Below, in pieces: positions 49,201 through 63,560 of a stretch of 64,000 nt of DNA. Source of the DNA: Mycogone perniciosa (lineage: Eukaryota > Ascomycota > Sordariomycetes > Hypocreales > Hypocreaceae); assembly GCA_025331125.1 (NCBI GenBank), contig JAOALB010000025.1, forward strand, positions 372,001-436,000. The letters are read 5' to 3'. The notes under the pieces are model-generated. The model searched no databases. It saw only the letters and a program-made list of their open reading frames with translations, and had not been told where the DNA came from. Made by a program: the position numbers and the translations under genes. Numbering within the stretch: the stretch's first letter is position 1; every line of letters begins with the position of its first letter.

Positions 49201-52200
49201 AAGGACCACTTGCAAAAAGGTCTCTAGCCTTGTGAAGGGTACAGATGGCGTAAATCTCTGAGCAACCAGCGGATATAGAAGAGAGTAGTAGATGATCTGG
49301 GCGAAGACGCCTGTACTGGTAAAATCAGTCAGATCCTGGAACAGCCCGGAAGGTATTGGTCGCGGTTTTGGTTCGTAGACAATCTCTTCGACGGTCTTTC
49401 CGGTTTTCGTTGCCATCTTCTTCCGGTATGCCATCTCTGACTCTTCGCGCTGGTTTTTGTTATAATGCGCGATGTAGGGATCGATCTCCTCGATGAATTC
49501 ATGACGAAGATCAAAGGTGCCAACATCGGAGACACCCTCAGGAGGCTTGAATGTCGCCATCTCGTCCAACACGAGATGGAAGTCTTCTTGCTCCTGATAT
49601 TTTTCTGGCAATTTGAGACATATTTCGTTAAATGATAACGGTTTGAAGCACAGCACGTGGATGATGTCCCGGCGCATGGCTAACATGCGAGAGTTTGGCT
49701 CGTCCTCAGCGGCGATCAAAGAAGTACGGTCGCTGAGAATGACGATTAGGAGATGGATCATGTCCTCAACGACGTCAAGGTGTTGACCATCATCTTGAGC
49801 TTCCGACTTCAACTCAAACAGCCCCTTAACCCACCCATCCATTCCGAATCGGTCGATTATAGAAGCCAGCATCCTACTGGGATCGCACACTACCATAGCT
49901 GTTTGTAGAAGAAAGATGTCTCGATGGTGAGAAACATCTCTCTGACCGACACCTCCGACACCTCGGTAGGTGCTGGCCTGATGACGGAGGCTGATTCCGT
50001 TCCGCACCCACATATTTGCCTTTATCTGAGCCAACCAAGCGCAGACACGAAGCGGTAAGTCGAAAGCCGCCATCAAGTAATCTTCAGGATTGCAATCCTT
50101 TCTTGGAATCAGGGGCCGCCCCATGAGATTTGGTTTCGCTCTAAGCTCCTGTGAGGTGAAGCTCAGGAGAGTTCGTACATTTGACGCAGGAAGCGAGCGT
50201 CCGCACTCGATCAGCCAAGAGAGGGTGTAATGCAGAGCATGATGGAAGCTGATTGGATCCTTCTCGACCACAAACCTGACTACATCATAAGACTTTCCTT
50301 CCACGTCGAACTCGAAGTCATCCAATGTTTTGAACCGCACTTCATCTTTGATTTCCCCTTGCTTAAACCTGTGCCGTTCTGCGCCTATGGAGTTGAGAAT
50401 GACAGCCTTCGCAGTAGTCCGAATAGCCCGCTGGAGATAGTGTATTTCGTCGGGTGGACAATCTCGAAACGCTTCTGCAAGGTTTCTAGCCTGCACATTG
50501 ATCTGGCGCGTCACCAAAGAGGCTGTTATCCAAGAGTCGGCTTCATACTCCACATGCTCAACGACGGCCCGGACATTGGGCCCAATACATTGGTGGAGCT
50601 TCACCAGATCCAGAAACTGCATTAAATATCTCGGCTCAGATCTGATTCGCTCCTGTACATGTGGTGAGCCGAAGAGATATTTCAAGTCCTGGTAAAAATG
50701 ATACATGCGCCGGTTCGCAACCGACCCGCTTTCAAATCCAAGAACTGCATCAGGCGAGATGTCCCAAGGATGGCCCACCTGCCTGGTTGTCAAGAAGGTA
50801 TATAGGATCGCCAACAAGCTGCTCAGAAAGTTTCCCCGCTCAACTACCTCGGCGGTAATCGATGGCGTTGTCAACATCTGAAGAGAGAGGTTGATAATGC
50901 TGTGATCAGGCTCTCGATCGCCCACAAGATACAACTGGGCCAAAATCGTGTACAAACTCGCAAATCGAAGCGCCAACACTCGTTTAAACTCGGGGACTTG
51001 CACAACGGTGGAGATATAGAGGGACCGAAGGTCGTTTCTCACTTTTTTCCACATGCGTAGATCGAATAACAGCAGCCAGTCTAACCGGACTCTCCGGAAA
51101 ACGTCTTCAGCAGGGGGTACGTTTTCTCGTCGCGTATAAACGGCCGGGGTCTCGATCCAGTATCTGCCAGGCTTTGATGTAACCTTTTCCGTCTTACCGG
51201 GTGTTTTGGGTATATCCACATTTGCCTTGGCGTACATTGTATGGGCAATAAGAGGCTCTGCTATGTCCGAGTCGGATGGGGTACCATCTCGATCTCGGGG
51301 TGGCGGTCGAGTCTGAACGGGAGGGGGCGGAGGGGGGGGCGGATATCCTGCCATTGTTGCCTCATCCTCTTCCAAAGCCTGGTCAGGCCTGTTCCAATTC
51401 ATGTCCAGTTCGGCCACTTCGCCTCCTCTTGCATCGACCATCATAACATCATCATCGCCTTCCTCGTTCCCGCCAGCTACAGAGGTGGAGGCTGAGCGAT
51501 TCTCATCATCTTCGTCATCCATGTCTGCGTCATTGTCGTCATCGCTATCGTCAATATTGATTTCCAGCTCACCTCCAGTCCCAGTAGCTTGCAGAGCTAG
51601 GATAAACCGAGCATTGACAGTTTGAAACGCCTCTCTTTTTTCCTTTTCTATCTGTCGGTCATCTTCCTCCTCATCGTCGATGAGCCCCATTATTTGGGTC
51701 GCTGAACTTCCCTTCCTCCATGGTTTCATGACTTCATCACAGAGAGTTCGTCGTAGGATGTGGTTATCATGGCCAACGGAACAACCGGATATATCGCTCA
51801 ACCACTCGACTAACGTACCGCACATTTGTTCACGGAATGTATCTCTTGCCGATCTGATAGTCACGGTGATTCGGATGTCCTCTAGGACTTTTGCCATTTG
51901 CAGGAGTCGATCCACGTCTGGCATAAACTTTAAGAGACTGCGTCCCAACGAATCGGTTTCCCAGGCATCCTTAAGAGCCTCACGGCGAGATTTCCCACAG
52001 GCTCGTGCAACCTGTTGCTGTACATCGTCGACAGTGTGCTTTTCATCGTTCCAGAGGACTAGTGCAAAATCTGTGCATGGCTCAGCATCTGACCCGTAGT
52101 ATATGGACGATAGGCGTGATGTTTCTTCGTCCTTCAAGATGGAATCCTTCGTCTTTGTCTGGCGCAGCTGCTCGGGTGAGCATGAGATAACGTCGCAGAT

Positions 52201-52773
52201 ATAGTCAAAGACTCGCCCGATTGTCATTTGCAGACTGGTCACGAGGTCATCAGGCAGAGACGCTGCTTCTTTACCCTGTCCCTTATGAGGGCTAGACTGC
52301 ATGTCGGAATGGATGGTGCAAAATAAGGGAGTCCTCCAGGCCTCATCATCCCCACAGTCGCAGCAACCACTATTGCCTACTGAGATCTGGATTCGGACCA
52401 TGTGTCCTGTGTGATCGGTCGAGTCAAAACATCGGCTGCAGAGACAGCAGGTCTCATCGGTGCCGCAGGTCCTGCACATGTAGGATGCCTCGCCAGGCTT
52501 GAATATATGGCCACATCTTTTGCCACGCGCCGCTTCGGTGTATTCAGCGCCCTCAACTGCTCCCTGAGCATCGCTTAGTTTCAAGCTTTCGGACGGCCTG
52601 CCCTCGGGGAAAAGAAGTCGCATGTACGCATGATTACCGCCTGCTAGGGACCAGAACAAATTGGTCAAGAGCTCTCGAGCCGCTTCCTCGGTGTAGCGGT
52701 AGTTGAATCGAGCAGGTAGGTCTGCCAGTAGCTGACAGAGCTGCTGCTCCTGGGTAGACAGAGAAGTTTGCAT
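46250..52773 (-). CDS. UBR1: N-recognin E3 ubiquitin ligase UBR1
   Basis: Rebuilt as complement(join(46250..46517, 46583..52773)), 2152 residues. The single intron (GTATGT...TTGCAG) replaces a spurious readthrough tail with the true C-terminus (RCQRNIGVFLNIRKC ... GGWDTL). The start is the ATG at 52773; 35 in-frame codons upstream are open but have no ATG. The UBR box is at about residues 84-156 (CGHIFKPGEASYMCRTCG, CCDCGDDEAW). A ClpS-like type-2 site follows (FALVLWNDEKHT, about 230-300). Acidic stretches lie at about 400-450. The RING-type segment GHIMHYTCFEQYYE ... FVCPLCKALGN lies in the C-terminal half, and the autoinhibitory UBR-type C-domain ends the protein. It ubiquitinates substrates with destabilising N-termini. 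Protein length and domain order fit fungal Ubr1. Confidence 0.95.
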
Positions 52774-53459
52774 CTTCACAGTCTCATGATGACGCCGGAT
52801 TCCATACGGACGCCGCTCGTCAGCAAGGCCGTTGGTGAAGTACGAGGCGGGGTCCTCTGGTTTTGGAGGAGAGAAAGTTCAGGTCCAGCAAGTGTTCACT
52901 GCAGGTATAGATTAGCTATGCACGCACATGGAGGGATCGGAACGGAAAAAAAGGCACTGACAGCTGCCGAGAAGTGTTGGGAGATTTTTTAATCAGTGAT
53001 GTTGTGAATGAAACATCATTATGCTTTCGGGTGGTGGACGAGATTCGACAGGTACCTAGTTAGTTAAGCATCTTATTAGCAGCGGGCTGGAGCCACTGCT
53101 GCCCCTCTGACAGGCTCGATCGACGTCAGATTCCGCTCAGCAAACACACACACCAAACGACCGTCACTGCGATACTACCACCACAATCACATGCAGGTGC
53201 GATCTACGGGTACGATGGACAGTGGTTAAGCCATAGTTGCCCGAAATGCGAGGGCCTTTGACACCAAATTTGAAGATATCTTGCTGAGCCGTGGGCGTGC
53301 ACAAACAACGCAACAGGCATCTAGCAAAGGTGGAATAGGTGGCATTAGCAAGGGAAATGCGTGCAACGCCGGTTCTATTCTCCTATAATTCGTACACTTT
53401 TACAGACACGCGGTGCCTTCCCTTTTACCGATCTTTATCACCCAATCCGGGCTGCTCTC
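52774..53459. other. UBR1 promoter region and QCR9 3' flank
   Basis: About 690 bp. It includes the UBR1 leader (with the in-frame open stretch up to 52878) and a possible leader intron ending CTGCAG near 52910. No other gene seen. Confidence 0.5.
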
Positions 53460-53904
53460 TTACTCTTCATCCTCGCCACCCTCGACGTACTTGTGTCGGA
53501 TGTCCTTCCATTGTCGCTGATCTCGCCTGTTAGCACCTGTGAAGTCTCTCTCATGCGCCGCAAAACTTACGCCTCGGTTGTAGTTGTCCCAAACATTGTT
53601 CATGCTAGCATTGAAGCCCCTGTGACGCCATTAGCCATTTTTCTGTGATGATTCAAGCGGTCTCGTGTAGGTTGACGTACAACTCCCAAGCAAAGCCAGC
53701 GCCGAAGACTGCCCCCAGCATGGCGTAGTTCCTCCGGAAGAAGGTGCTGTAGCGTTTCGTGTCAGTACTCGAATCGTGTCTGGGCCCCGTCGTCGATTGC
53801 GGCTGCGACTTGCCTGTAGAAGGTGTTGACGAGAGACTGTTCACATGCGCGATTAGCTGGCGTTGCGGCCATCGGGGGATTTGGGTGAGACTGATGCTTA
53901 CCAT
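53460..53904 (-). CDS. QCR9: Cytochrome bc1 complex subunit 9 (QCR9), five exons
   Basis: Rebuilt as complement(join(53460..53516, 53571..53619, 53681..53746, 53814..53836, 53902..53904)), 65 residues. Exon 1 holds only the ATG, followed at once by GTAAGC. Exon 2 (23 nt) ends at a GC donor (GCAAGT), so intron 2 is GC-AG. The result has the compact QCR9 form: SLVNTFYSTFFRRNYAMLG, a single membrane helix (AMLGAVFGAGFAWEL), then NNVWDNYNRGRQWKD and an acidic end. Qcr9 is a small inner-membrane subunit of respiratory complex III beside the Rieske protein. All four junctions keep phase and all acceptors are AG. The model has high internal consistency because the family pattern RRNYAMLG...FAWELGFN...NRGRQWKDIRHKY emerges only after splicing. 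Confidence 0.9.
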
Positions 53905-54825
53905 TATGGCGGTTTTGTGCAATTGGGCACTTCCGATGTAGTCTCGATCAGGGAGAGGCCGTGATGCTGCCTTTTGGTGGGTGCTATGGAGGTTGTGAGT
54001 GGTCTCGGAATGAAGCCTGTCAGGCAAATTCGCGAAGTTGCAAGCAGAATGTAAGCAATTCTGATTGGCCCACGGCTTCGACCTCGGCTCCACAATTTAA
54101 CCCGAAGCCTCCCGTACTGCTCAAAGCCTGTACTACTTCGTACTCCATATAGTGTTCTATACCTATTAATGGATGCCGATTGCTTTGACAAGACCAGTGC
54201 CATTAAAATTAGGAAAAACTTATTGTTTCCCATGCTATTAAGTGTTATTGTAGCTTAGATATAATCATCTTTTCATTGACGTGAATGTAAATCATCTGCT
54301 TCAAGGATGCAAACTTGAAGACAGAAGATGTTTAACCGATTTCCTCTTCCAAAAATCTCTTAAGCGAATATGAAGTTCTTTACAATGAATGGGTGTATAG
54401 TGCTAGGATGCTTATACTCTCTCACCACTACGTACTGATGAGAAAGTATTGGAGGAATTGTCTCTATGTAGTACTAGTATCTATAAGTTATAATAAGCAA
54501 TAAGCTCAGCCAGTGAGAGAAAATGAAAATGCAGGGAAATAGTGGGGGTGGGCCATCAAGACCGCTTCCTCCCACCATGACGCCGCATGTTTCGAGTACT
54601 GATCCAAGCTCCAACTTCCATCTCTCGACTTCTCTTAGGGATATTTCGTAGATTCAACTGCAAGCTGAATCACGTACCACGAGTACGCTCCTCATCGACA
54701 AATAGCACCAGAGGCTCGTATCCTGCAAGACCTCGAAAAGCACCCGCTCACTAAAGCTGCCTGGCGACATTGGGCTTACGTCGAGATCTTGAATAGACGC
54801 TTTGCGACACCCCGCAGCCGCCACC
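53905..54825. other. Divergent intergenic region between QCR9 and PYM
   Basis: About 920 bp. A/T-rich in its middle (54.2-54.5 kb), with one TACTTCGTACTCCATA motif near 54135. No gene. Confidence 0.55.
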
Positions 54826-55437
54826 ATGGAGTCGTCAACAACAACAAATTCTGGCATTATCACGGATGGTAGTGGCGAGCGTCATATCCCCGAATCTACT
54901 CGAGCCGACGGCAGTAAGCGTAAGGCCATCAAGATCCGACCTGGCTACCAACCCCCAGAGGATGTCCAGGTATACAAGAACCGACCTGCGGAAGCCCTCC
55001 GTGATCGCGCAAAGAAAATAGGGATCCCTGGTGCAGCTGGCTTGAAGGAAGAGCAAGCCGAGCAGGGCTCTACCGCAAGCAATAAGAATGCGAAGAGACG
55101 TGAGGCTCGGAAGAAGGCGAAGGCGGCTGTTGGCGATGGCGATGGCGACGCCGAGAGCAAAACCGATGCAACAGATAGTCAGCCCAAGGCAGAGGAGATC
55201 GACCCAGAAGTTGAGAACGAGAAGAAAGTCAGGAGCCTTAAGAAGAAGCTGAAGCAAGCCAAAGAGCTGAAGATGAAGAAGGATGGTGGGGAGGGCCTAC
55301 TGCCCGAGCAAATCGCCAAGGTCATCAAGATCAACGAGCTCATCCGCGAGCTGGATGCGCTCGGATTTGATTCGGAGGGTGAACCTAAAGCTAAGACCAC
55401 AGAGGCTTCGACGGAAGGTGATGAGAGCAAGAAATGA
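54826..55437 (+). CDS. PYM1: PYM/WIBG, partner of Y14-Mago
   Basis: Single exon, 203 residues. The ATG at 54826 has an excellent context (CCACCATGG). The N-terminal Mago/Y14-binding domain is conserved: SGERHIPESTRADGSKRKA then IKIRPGYQPPEDVQVYKNR (about residues 16-56). The remainder is a charged A/K/E region and a C-terminal helix (KKLKQAKELKMKK, then LIRELDALGFDSEGEP). PYM removes exon junction complexes and links to the ribosome in the cytoplasm. Yeast S. cerevisiae lacks the EJC but filamentous ascomycetes keep it, which agrees with the intron-rich genes here. Confidence 0.93.
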   Translation: MESSTTTNSGIITDGSGERHIPESTRADGSKRKAIKIRPGYQPPEDVQVYKNRPAEALRDRAKKIGIPGAAGLKEEQAEQGSTASNKNAKRREARKKAKAAVGDGDGDAESKTDATDSQPKAEEIDPEVENEKKVRSLKKKLKQAKELKMKKDGGEGLLPEQIAKVIKINELIRELDALGFDSEGEPKAKTTEASTEGDESKK

Positions 55438-56304
55438 AGAGCCCAATCAAGCAAAAGCACCCATGGAGAGAGCCTCCAATTCACATGAAATGAGTGTTGC
55501 TTTTCGCAGACATGCTATCTATGCCGCGCAATGCGCTATCTGCTCCTAGGGGTATGGAAAGAAGACACCAAGGCAGTTACTCTGCCCTCATCTACCTGCA
55601 AGATCCCGCACAGTCAGCCCTCTTGTGAAGGGCCCGGCTTCGCACGAGGATAGAGAAGCCTGACCTCCCACCGTCTCCGAGGACCTGAAGCTACCGTGGT
55701 TGAAGCCGAAGCAAACCAATGCATTCAAATTAGCTCTATTGTCGGTTCAGAGCAATTGGGGTGTTATTTAGATGCAGGATGTATGTATGCTTAGAGAGGA
55801 ATACCATGCTCCGATGGTAGATTCAAAGCAGGTTCATCGGCTCTATCCATGATATGCTTGTAAAAAGGGCCACGGTTCCTTCTACAGTCCGAAGGCGTGA
55901 TAGGAATGCCCCATACATAGCAAACCAATATCCCTTGGATTCCCAATAATGATCTTAGGGAAAAAGAACCTTCTTTTTTCTTTCTCGAAATCCGCATAAC
56001 ATGGAAAAACTCCGATGAACTGTAATGTGCATGCAAAGCTGAAGATGAATGACAAAGAGGTGATGAAGGTGGGGAGTATCTCCGATCTTCTGCCGGGAGC
56101 TCGTGACAGGGGTCAGCTCAAGGCTCCAGTGCGTGAGGTAAGCCTCTGGCATCCACATAGAACATCCATCAGCACCCGAATGAGCACCTCCACGCTGCGC
56201 TGTCACCAACCTCTCAACCGTTGCCCTACAAAATATTGAAGTGTAACTTTAGAGTCGCGACATTCTACACCTGAGGAAAGCTTCGAAGATACACCTCAGC
56301 GACC
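55438..56304. other. Intergenic region between PYM and RPT4
   Basis: About 870 bp holding the PYM 3' UTR and RPT4 promoter. I searched for the Rpn4/PACE element GGTGGCAAA by eye in the last 300 bp and did not find it. No gene. Confidence 0.5.
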
Positions 56305-57669
56305 ATGACACCCGAAGAAGAGCGCCAGGCCGCCCTTACCTCCTACCGGACCAGACTCATCGAGTCCCGCGAGTGGGAAGCTAAGCTCAAGAACCTGCGA
56401 TTAGAAATCAAGGACCTCCAGAAAGAGTATGACCGAACGGAGGAGAATATCAAAGCACTGCAAAGTGTGGGACAGATCATTGGTGAAGTGCTGAAACAGC
56501 TGGACGATGAGAGATGTAAGGTTCCTTGTGTGCCCGCAACGATGGGCTCTACAAAGATGATGCTAATGCAAGAACCTACAGTTATCGTCAAGGCGTCCTC
56601 CGGTCCTCGATATGTTGTCGGTTGCAGATCCAAAGTCGACAAGACGAAGCTGAAGCAGGGCACTCGTGTCGCCCTAGACATGACTACATTGACGATTATG
56701 CGCATGCTTCCGCGAGAGGTTGACCCGCTGGTGTACAACATGTCGCTGGAGGATCCAGGCCAGGTCAGCTTTGCAGGAATTGGTGGACTCAATGACCAGA
56801 TTCGAGAGCTGCGAGAGGTCATTGAGCTTCCGCTCAAGAACCCTGAGCTGTTCCTCAGAGTAGGCATCAAGCCACCCAAGGGTGTCCTACTGTATGGTCC
56901 TCCAGGAACGGGCAAGACACTTCTGGCCAGAGCGGTTGCAAGCAGTCTGGAAACAAACTTCCTAAAGGGTCAGTAAATGCCGTGGACGGAACTAGCCTGT
57001 CCAAGCACATCTAAGCTGACGATTAACTAGTTGTCTCATCGGCCATTGTGGACAAGTACATTGGCGAGTCTGCCCGACTGATCCGAGAAATGTTCGGCTA
57101 TGCCAAGGAGCATGAGCCTTGTATCATCTTCATGGACGAAATCGATGCCATCGGCGGACGACGTTTCTCTGAGGGCACGAGTGCGGATCGTGAGATTCAG
57201 AGAACGCTGATGGAGCTGCTGAACCAGCTCGATGGTTTCGACTACTTGGGCAAGACCAAGATCATCATGGCTACGAACAGACCGGACACGCTGGATCCAG
57301 CGCTGCTACGTGCCGGTCGGCTGGATCGCAAGATCGAGATTCCTCTTCCCAATGAGGTTGGGCGACTGGAGATTTTGAAGATTCACGCCTCAACGGTCGT
57401 CATTGACGGAGACATTGACTTTGAGAGTGTTGTCAAGATGAGTGATGGGCTGAACGGAGCCGACTTGCGAAACGTGGTAACGGAAGCGTGAGTCTAAACT
57501 ACAATCCTAATGCATCCCAACCGACAGAGTGACTAATGAGCTGAACAGCGGTCTGTTTGCCATCAAGGACTATCGCGAATCCGTCAACCAAGATGATTTC
57601 AATAGGGCAGTACGCAAGGTGATGGAGGCAAAGAAGTTGGAAGGCAAGCTCGAGTATCAGAAGCTGTAA
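56305..57669 (+). CDS. RPT4: 26S proteasome regulatory ATPase RPT4
   Basis: Rebuilt as join(56305..56515, 56582..56968, 57031..57487, 57549..57669), 391 residues. The N-terminal coiled coil (about 10-68) is followed by the OB fold ([20 protein letters not shown]). The AAA+ domain has Walker A GPPGTGKT (176-183), Walker [10 protein letters not shown] (about 231-239) and the second region of homology [20 protein letters not shown]. The C-terminal helix includes [20 protein letters not shown]. Rpt4 is one of six ATPases of the 19S base that unfold substrates. Intron 1 (56516..56581, GTAAGG...CTACAG) is 66 nt with no stop in frame, so retention would add 22 codons without breaking the frame. It is nonetheless supported by the branch point GCTAAT and the family sequence [15 protein letters not shown]. 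Confidence 0.96.
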
Positions 57670-60487
57670 ATCCACAAGGCAGGGAGTTGTTAGAGGGTTC
57701 CCCGGCGTCAGCGACAAGAGATTGCTGATAATACTTTTTGAGACTGTACAATAGTGATGAGACAGCCACAATGCTCGACCCTTGGAGTAGGAATAATACG
57801 GTGTCTCTGAATCATCTGACTGATGTAACGCTCTTGATATGAAGGGGGCTCAGTATCGGTGCTACTCTGTACTTCGTACATGACATCGATCTACAGACTC
57901 CAAGGGATGGATGTCTATTAGTGCGCTTGCTGCGTAGGGGCTGATAAGGATGGTTAGATTCATCCTAGCCATCAACACGCCCTCGTCTACTTCGTACTTG
58001 TATCGTTATCGAGCACGCTTGTCAGCCCCGGATGCAAAATAGGGGCAATTTCTTGATGGATGTTTCTCATGACACATTCTCTTTCCCTTTAACCATACGT
58101 CATCACCACAATGGATTTGGAATATGTGAAAAATAAAGGCAGTCAGGAGGACTTTACAGAATCCATTGACAATTTCAGGGCGGCCGCGCGTGCGGTGGAG
58201 GTTGAAGAAAAAAGGACCCGATGCTACCCCGTAGTAATAGCACTTCAAAGTGTTGAGGTTATCCGGAATCGACAAGGTACATACGGAGCAGCATTCTCAA
58301 CTTGGACGATGCTATTCTTGGAATCCCGAGCAGGGGTGGAACGATGAGGCTGTGAAAGCCTAGCGTGAGATCTCGGCGCCTCGGTGCGGGAGGTATCATT
58401 TTAGTAGTAGTAGTAGACTTGGGGCGTCAGCACGGCATCAAAGCACAACATACGAGTAGCATGTATCTAGTGCCGTGCCGTCTGCGGAATGTTGAATGAC
58501 AAATGGGAACCAGACGGATGGTCGATTTGCTCGTTGATCTTGTCTGTGCGTGCGACATGCTGGAAAAAACGCACCTACATGTTCTCGTACGAGTACTCGT
58601 AGTGTGGAAGCCTCCCCCCTGTCAACCCTTTTTCTCGTCCCTGATAAACGGACGGTCCTCTTCAGGGTTCAGGGTCAGGTGCAGAGACCAGGGAGAGGGA
58701 ACACGATGTGCATTGCCGGGGGCCGGAATACGAAAAAATGACGTCTCGAATGGCCACAACTGTTCCGCGGTGGTGCAAAAGGGCGTGCTGGTGCTTCGTA
58801 CTAAGTGTGTATCTACTAATACGGAGTAGCAACGAGAAAGATGTGCATGGGATTGATGAGATGAACGCCCCTTGCTTTGCATGACGTTGTTTTTTATTTG
58901 TTTTTTATTTGTTTTTCTCTTATTTTCCTGTTTGTTCGTTTACTGGGAGTGCTTCGTACTGGCGCTGTGAGTACTACGGGGATAGCGATGCTGATAGTCC
59001 TAATACCTAAACTGGGACAGTGGCGGTGCCGGGCTGTTGGGCCGGCGCCACACGAGGCTCCTTTTTTTCATCCTTTGTTGATTATTATCGCCGTTGCTGT
59101 GACGAAGCTTTTTCTGTGGTGTGGTGATAGGTGTCGTAGGAGGCTAAAAAGGCGGTGCCCCACTACAGGATGGATCACACCTGAGCTTGTGATGCTTAAG
59201 GTACATACTGTTGTTGTTTTGCATCTAAGCGGTCTTGTTTCTGTTTACATTTGCCTAGGTAAATATTTTGTCTCTCGAAAAGCATCATTGCAGGTGTACA
59301 AGCGAAGCTGCGTAGATGCCCAAATGTTGAGGCAATGATATTGAATGGTTACGGAGTAGAGGGGTTAGTTGGGCAAGGGTCTCTGGGCAGCAGCATGACG
59401 TTGAGCTCAAATTCCCCGCCAGGTTGCAAGCTTGATAGGTACGACGAGTAGGTCCCTGGAACTCATTTACTCGGCACTCGTATAAACTCTCCGTAAAAAG
59501 GGTAAAAATATCTGCTAGCAGCATTAATAATTACATAATCTTATGTGATATTTGTCCTTGAGATTTATCATCTCAAGCTGTAAGAAGTAAATCCTCCTGA
59601 GCTATATCTGCGTGCCGTGTTATCGATCGTATTTATCGTCTTGTTCAACAACACGCGGAAACCAGAAAAACAAGCATCGCACCCCCACCATCCATCCACC
59701 CCATCGTCACGACCCGAAACACGCCCCTGGACATCCTAGGGAGTAGTACTAGCAGTACAGAGTTTGTACTACATAGCTTGATACTTGGAGATGATTTTGG
59801 TGTGGCTGATGGGCAAATCAAGTCTTTTTTACGGGAAGGGGTTGCTTCATGTTGGCGCCGCTTTTAGAATTCCTCGCCTTTTTCTTCCCATTATCAATGA
59901 TCAGCAACACCAGGCAGCCAAGTCAGGCCTAGTAAGCGAGCATCGATATGGGGTGCAGCCATCTTGCAAGAAAATGCAGAGTAAATATATACTAGCACTA
60001 CGGAGTACGAAGTACTGCCACTACTAAATGCTCCGTAGTAGATACGGAGTAATACTTCGTACTCGCAGCATTAATCAACGAGGAGCCAAGATCGAGTTGC
60101 CCAAATGCCCAGCTTGTCTGTTCCATGGCCAGCCCACTTGGAACTCCACACATCAAGCTGAGCCCCAAGCCTCGCTCCGCTACTTCGTACCCTCCTTTAC
60201 TGGAGACCGGCGCATCAAGTAACTAAGCTAAAGCTAAGGCGCATACCTTCTCCGTGCATAAAGACATCTATGCTGCACCTCCCCTCTCCCAACGCCAACC
60301 TCTCTTCTTCTTCTCCCCCATAACATTACTTCTTAACGTCCAGACGTATTTCGTCCCAAAGTACTCTGTGATATCTCACTCGTCCCTCGCTCTACTCTGC
60401 TCTGCTCTGCTCTCGTTTTTCATTTCTTTCCGCTTCGTCTCGCTCCTGTTTCCAGAGTCCGAATTGGCCTAATAGCAGCAAGACACC
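57670..60487. other. Gene-poor intergenic region between RPT4 and GFA1
   Basis: About 2.8 kb. The longest frame (58877-59338) encodes a hydrophobic, cysteine-rich string without family features. Clusters of GTAC-centred near-palindromes occur at 57860-58000, 58575-58825 and 59995-60065. CT-rich runs from 60290 to 60440, with a (TCTGC)n stretch, fit the GFA1 leader. Confidence 0.6.
60391..60413. repeat. (CTCTG)n leader repeat of GFA1
   Basis: Pyrimidine-rich TCTGC/TCTAC repeats about 75 bp upstream of the GFA1 ATG, probably in its promoter or 5' leader. Confidence 0.8.
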
Positions 60488-62968
<2,481 letters not shown>

Positions 62969-63560
62969 GATGTAGCAGTTGACTCGATGTCTTTGGCTTA
63001 TCTTGTGCCATGTTTTTTTTATATATATCTTGGGGGTTATTGACGAGCTCTTGCCGTGTTTGGTTGCAGGAGTGTCCTGCCACCATGCACGGATAATGAG
63101 GAGTTGGCTGTGGAAAACTTAATTACCATCAATGATTTCTTGGTGTGTACGCAATTTGATATTGTGGGGCCCAGGTTTACAAGCGAGTCTTGACCTGTTC
63201 TAGATGAACAGGATGGGTGTATCATGTACGAAAGCAAGAAGGCTTTTAGAGGAACGTTGGTTGATTTATGAAAAAAATGTAGGCTACCTTAGGATGAAGA
63301 ATGCCATCATCTTTCTACCATTGATCTCAGAAAACATGTTTTATTGTTACAGTTCTCTATGGATATGGAAAGACGACGTCTCTTGCATGTTGGGCAAGAT
63401 ATCAGGTTGTCGTTGGGCTAGTAGTAGTAAATGTCCTCGATTTGAGGACATGTCATTTGGATGGAGCCTTCCAAGATGTGCTCCTTTACAGCCACGACGT
63501 CTTCCACGCGAAACTAAAAAGCATGCTATAAATCCTATCATCCCTTTGTTCTCCTACATC
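62969..63560. other. Convergent 3' intergenic region
   Basis: About 590 bp between the stops of GFA1 and PRE4. T-runs and TATATA near 63020 suit polyadenylation. No gene. Confidence 0.6.

Noticed and set aside
52774..52878. In-frame N-terminal extension of UBR1
   Set aside because: Open for 35 codons but without ATG, and no upstream exon with an ATG joins in phase.
56516..56581. 22 extra residues in RPT4 as a genuine insertion
   Set aside because: Donor GTAAGG, branch point and acceptor are present, and removal gives the exact conserved Rpt4 sequence.
58877..59338. 153-codon hydrophobic + frame
   Set aside because: Begins in a T-rich run that gives artificial F/L/V content; no conserved motif, and the frame interrupts a cluster of GTAC near-palindromes.
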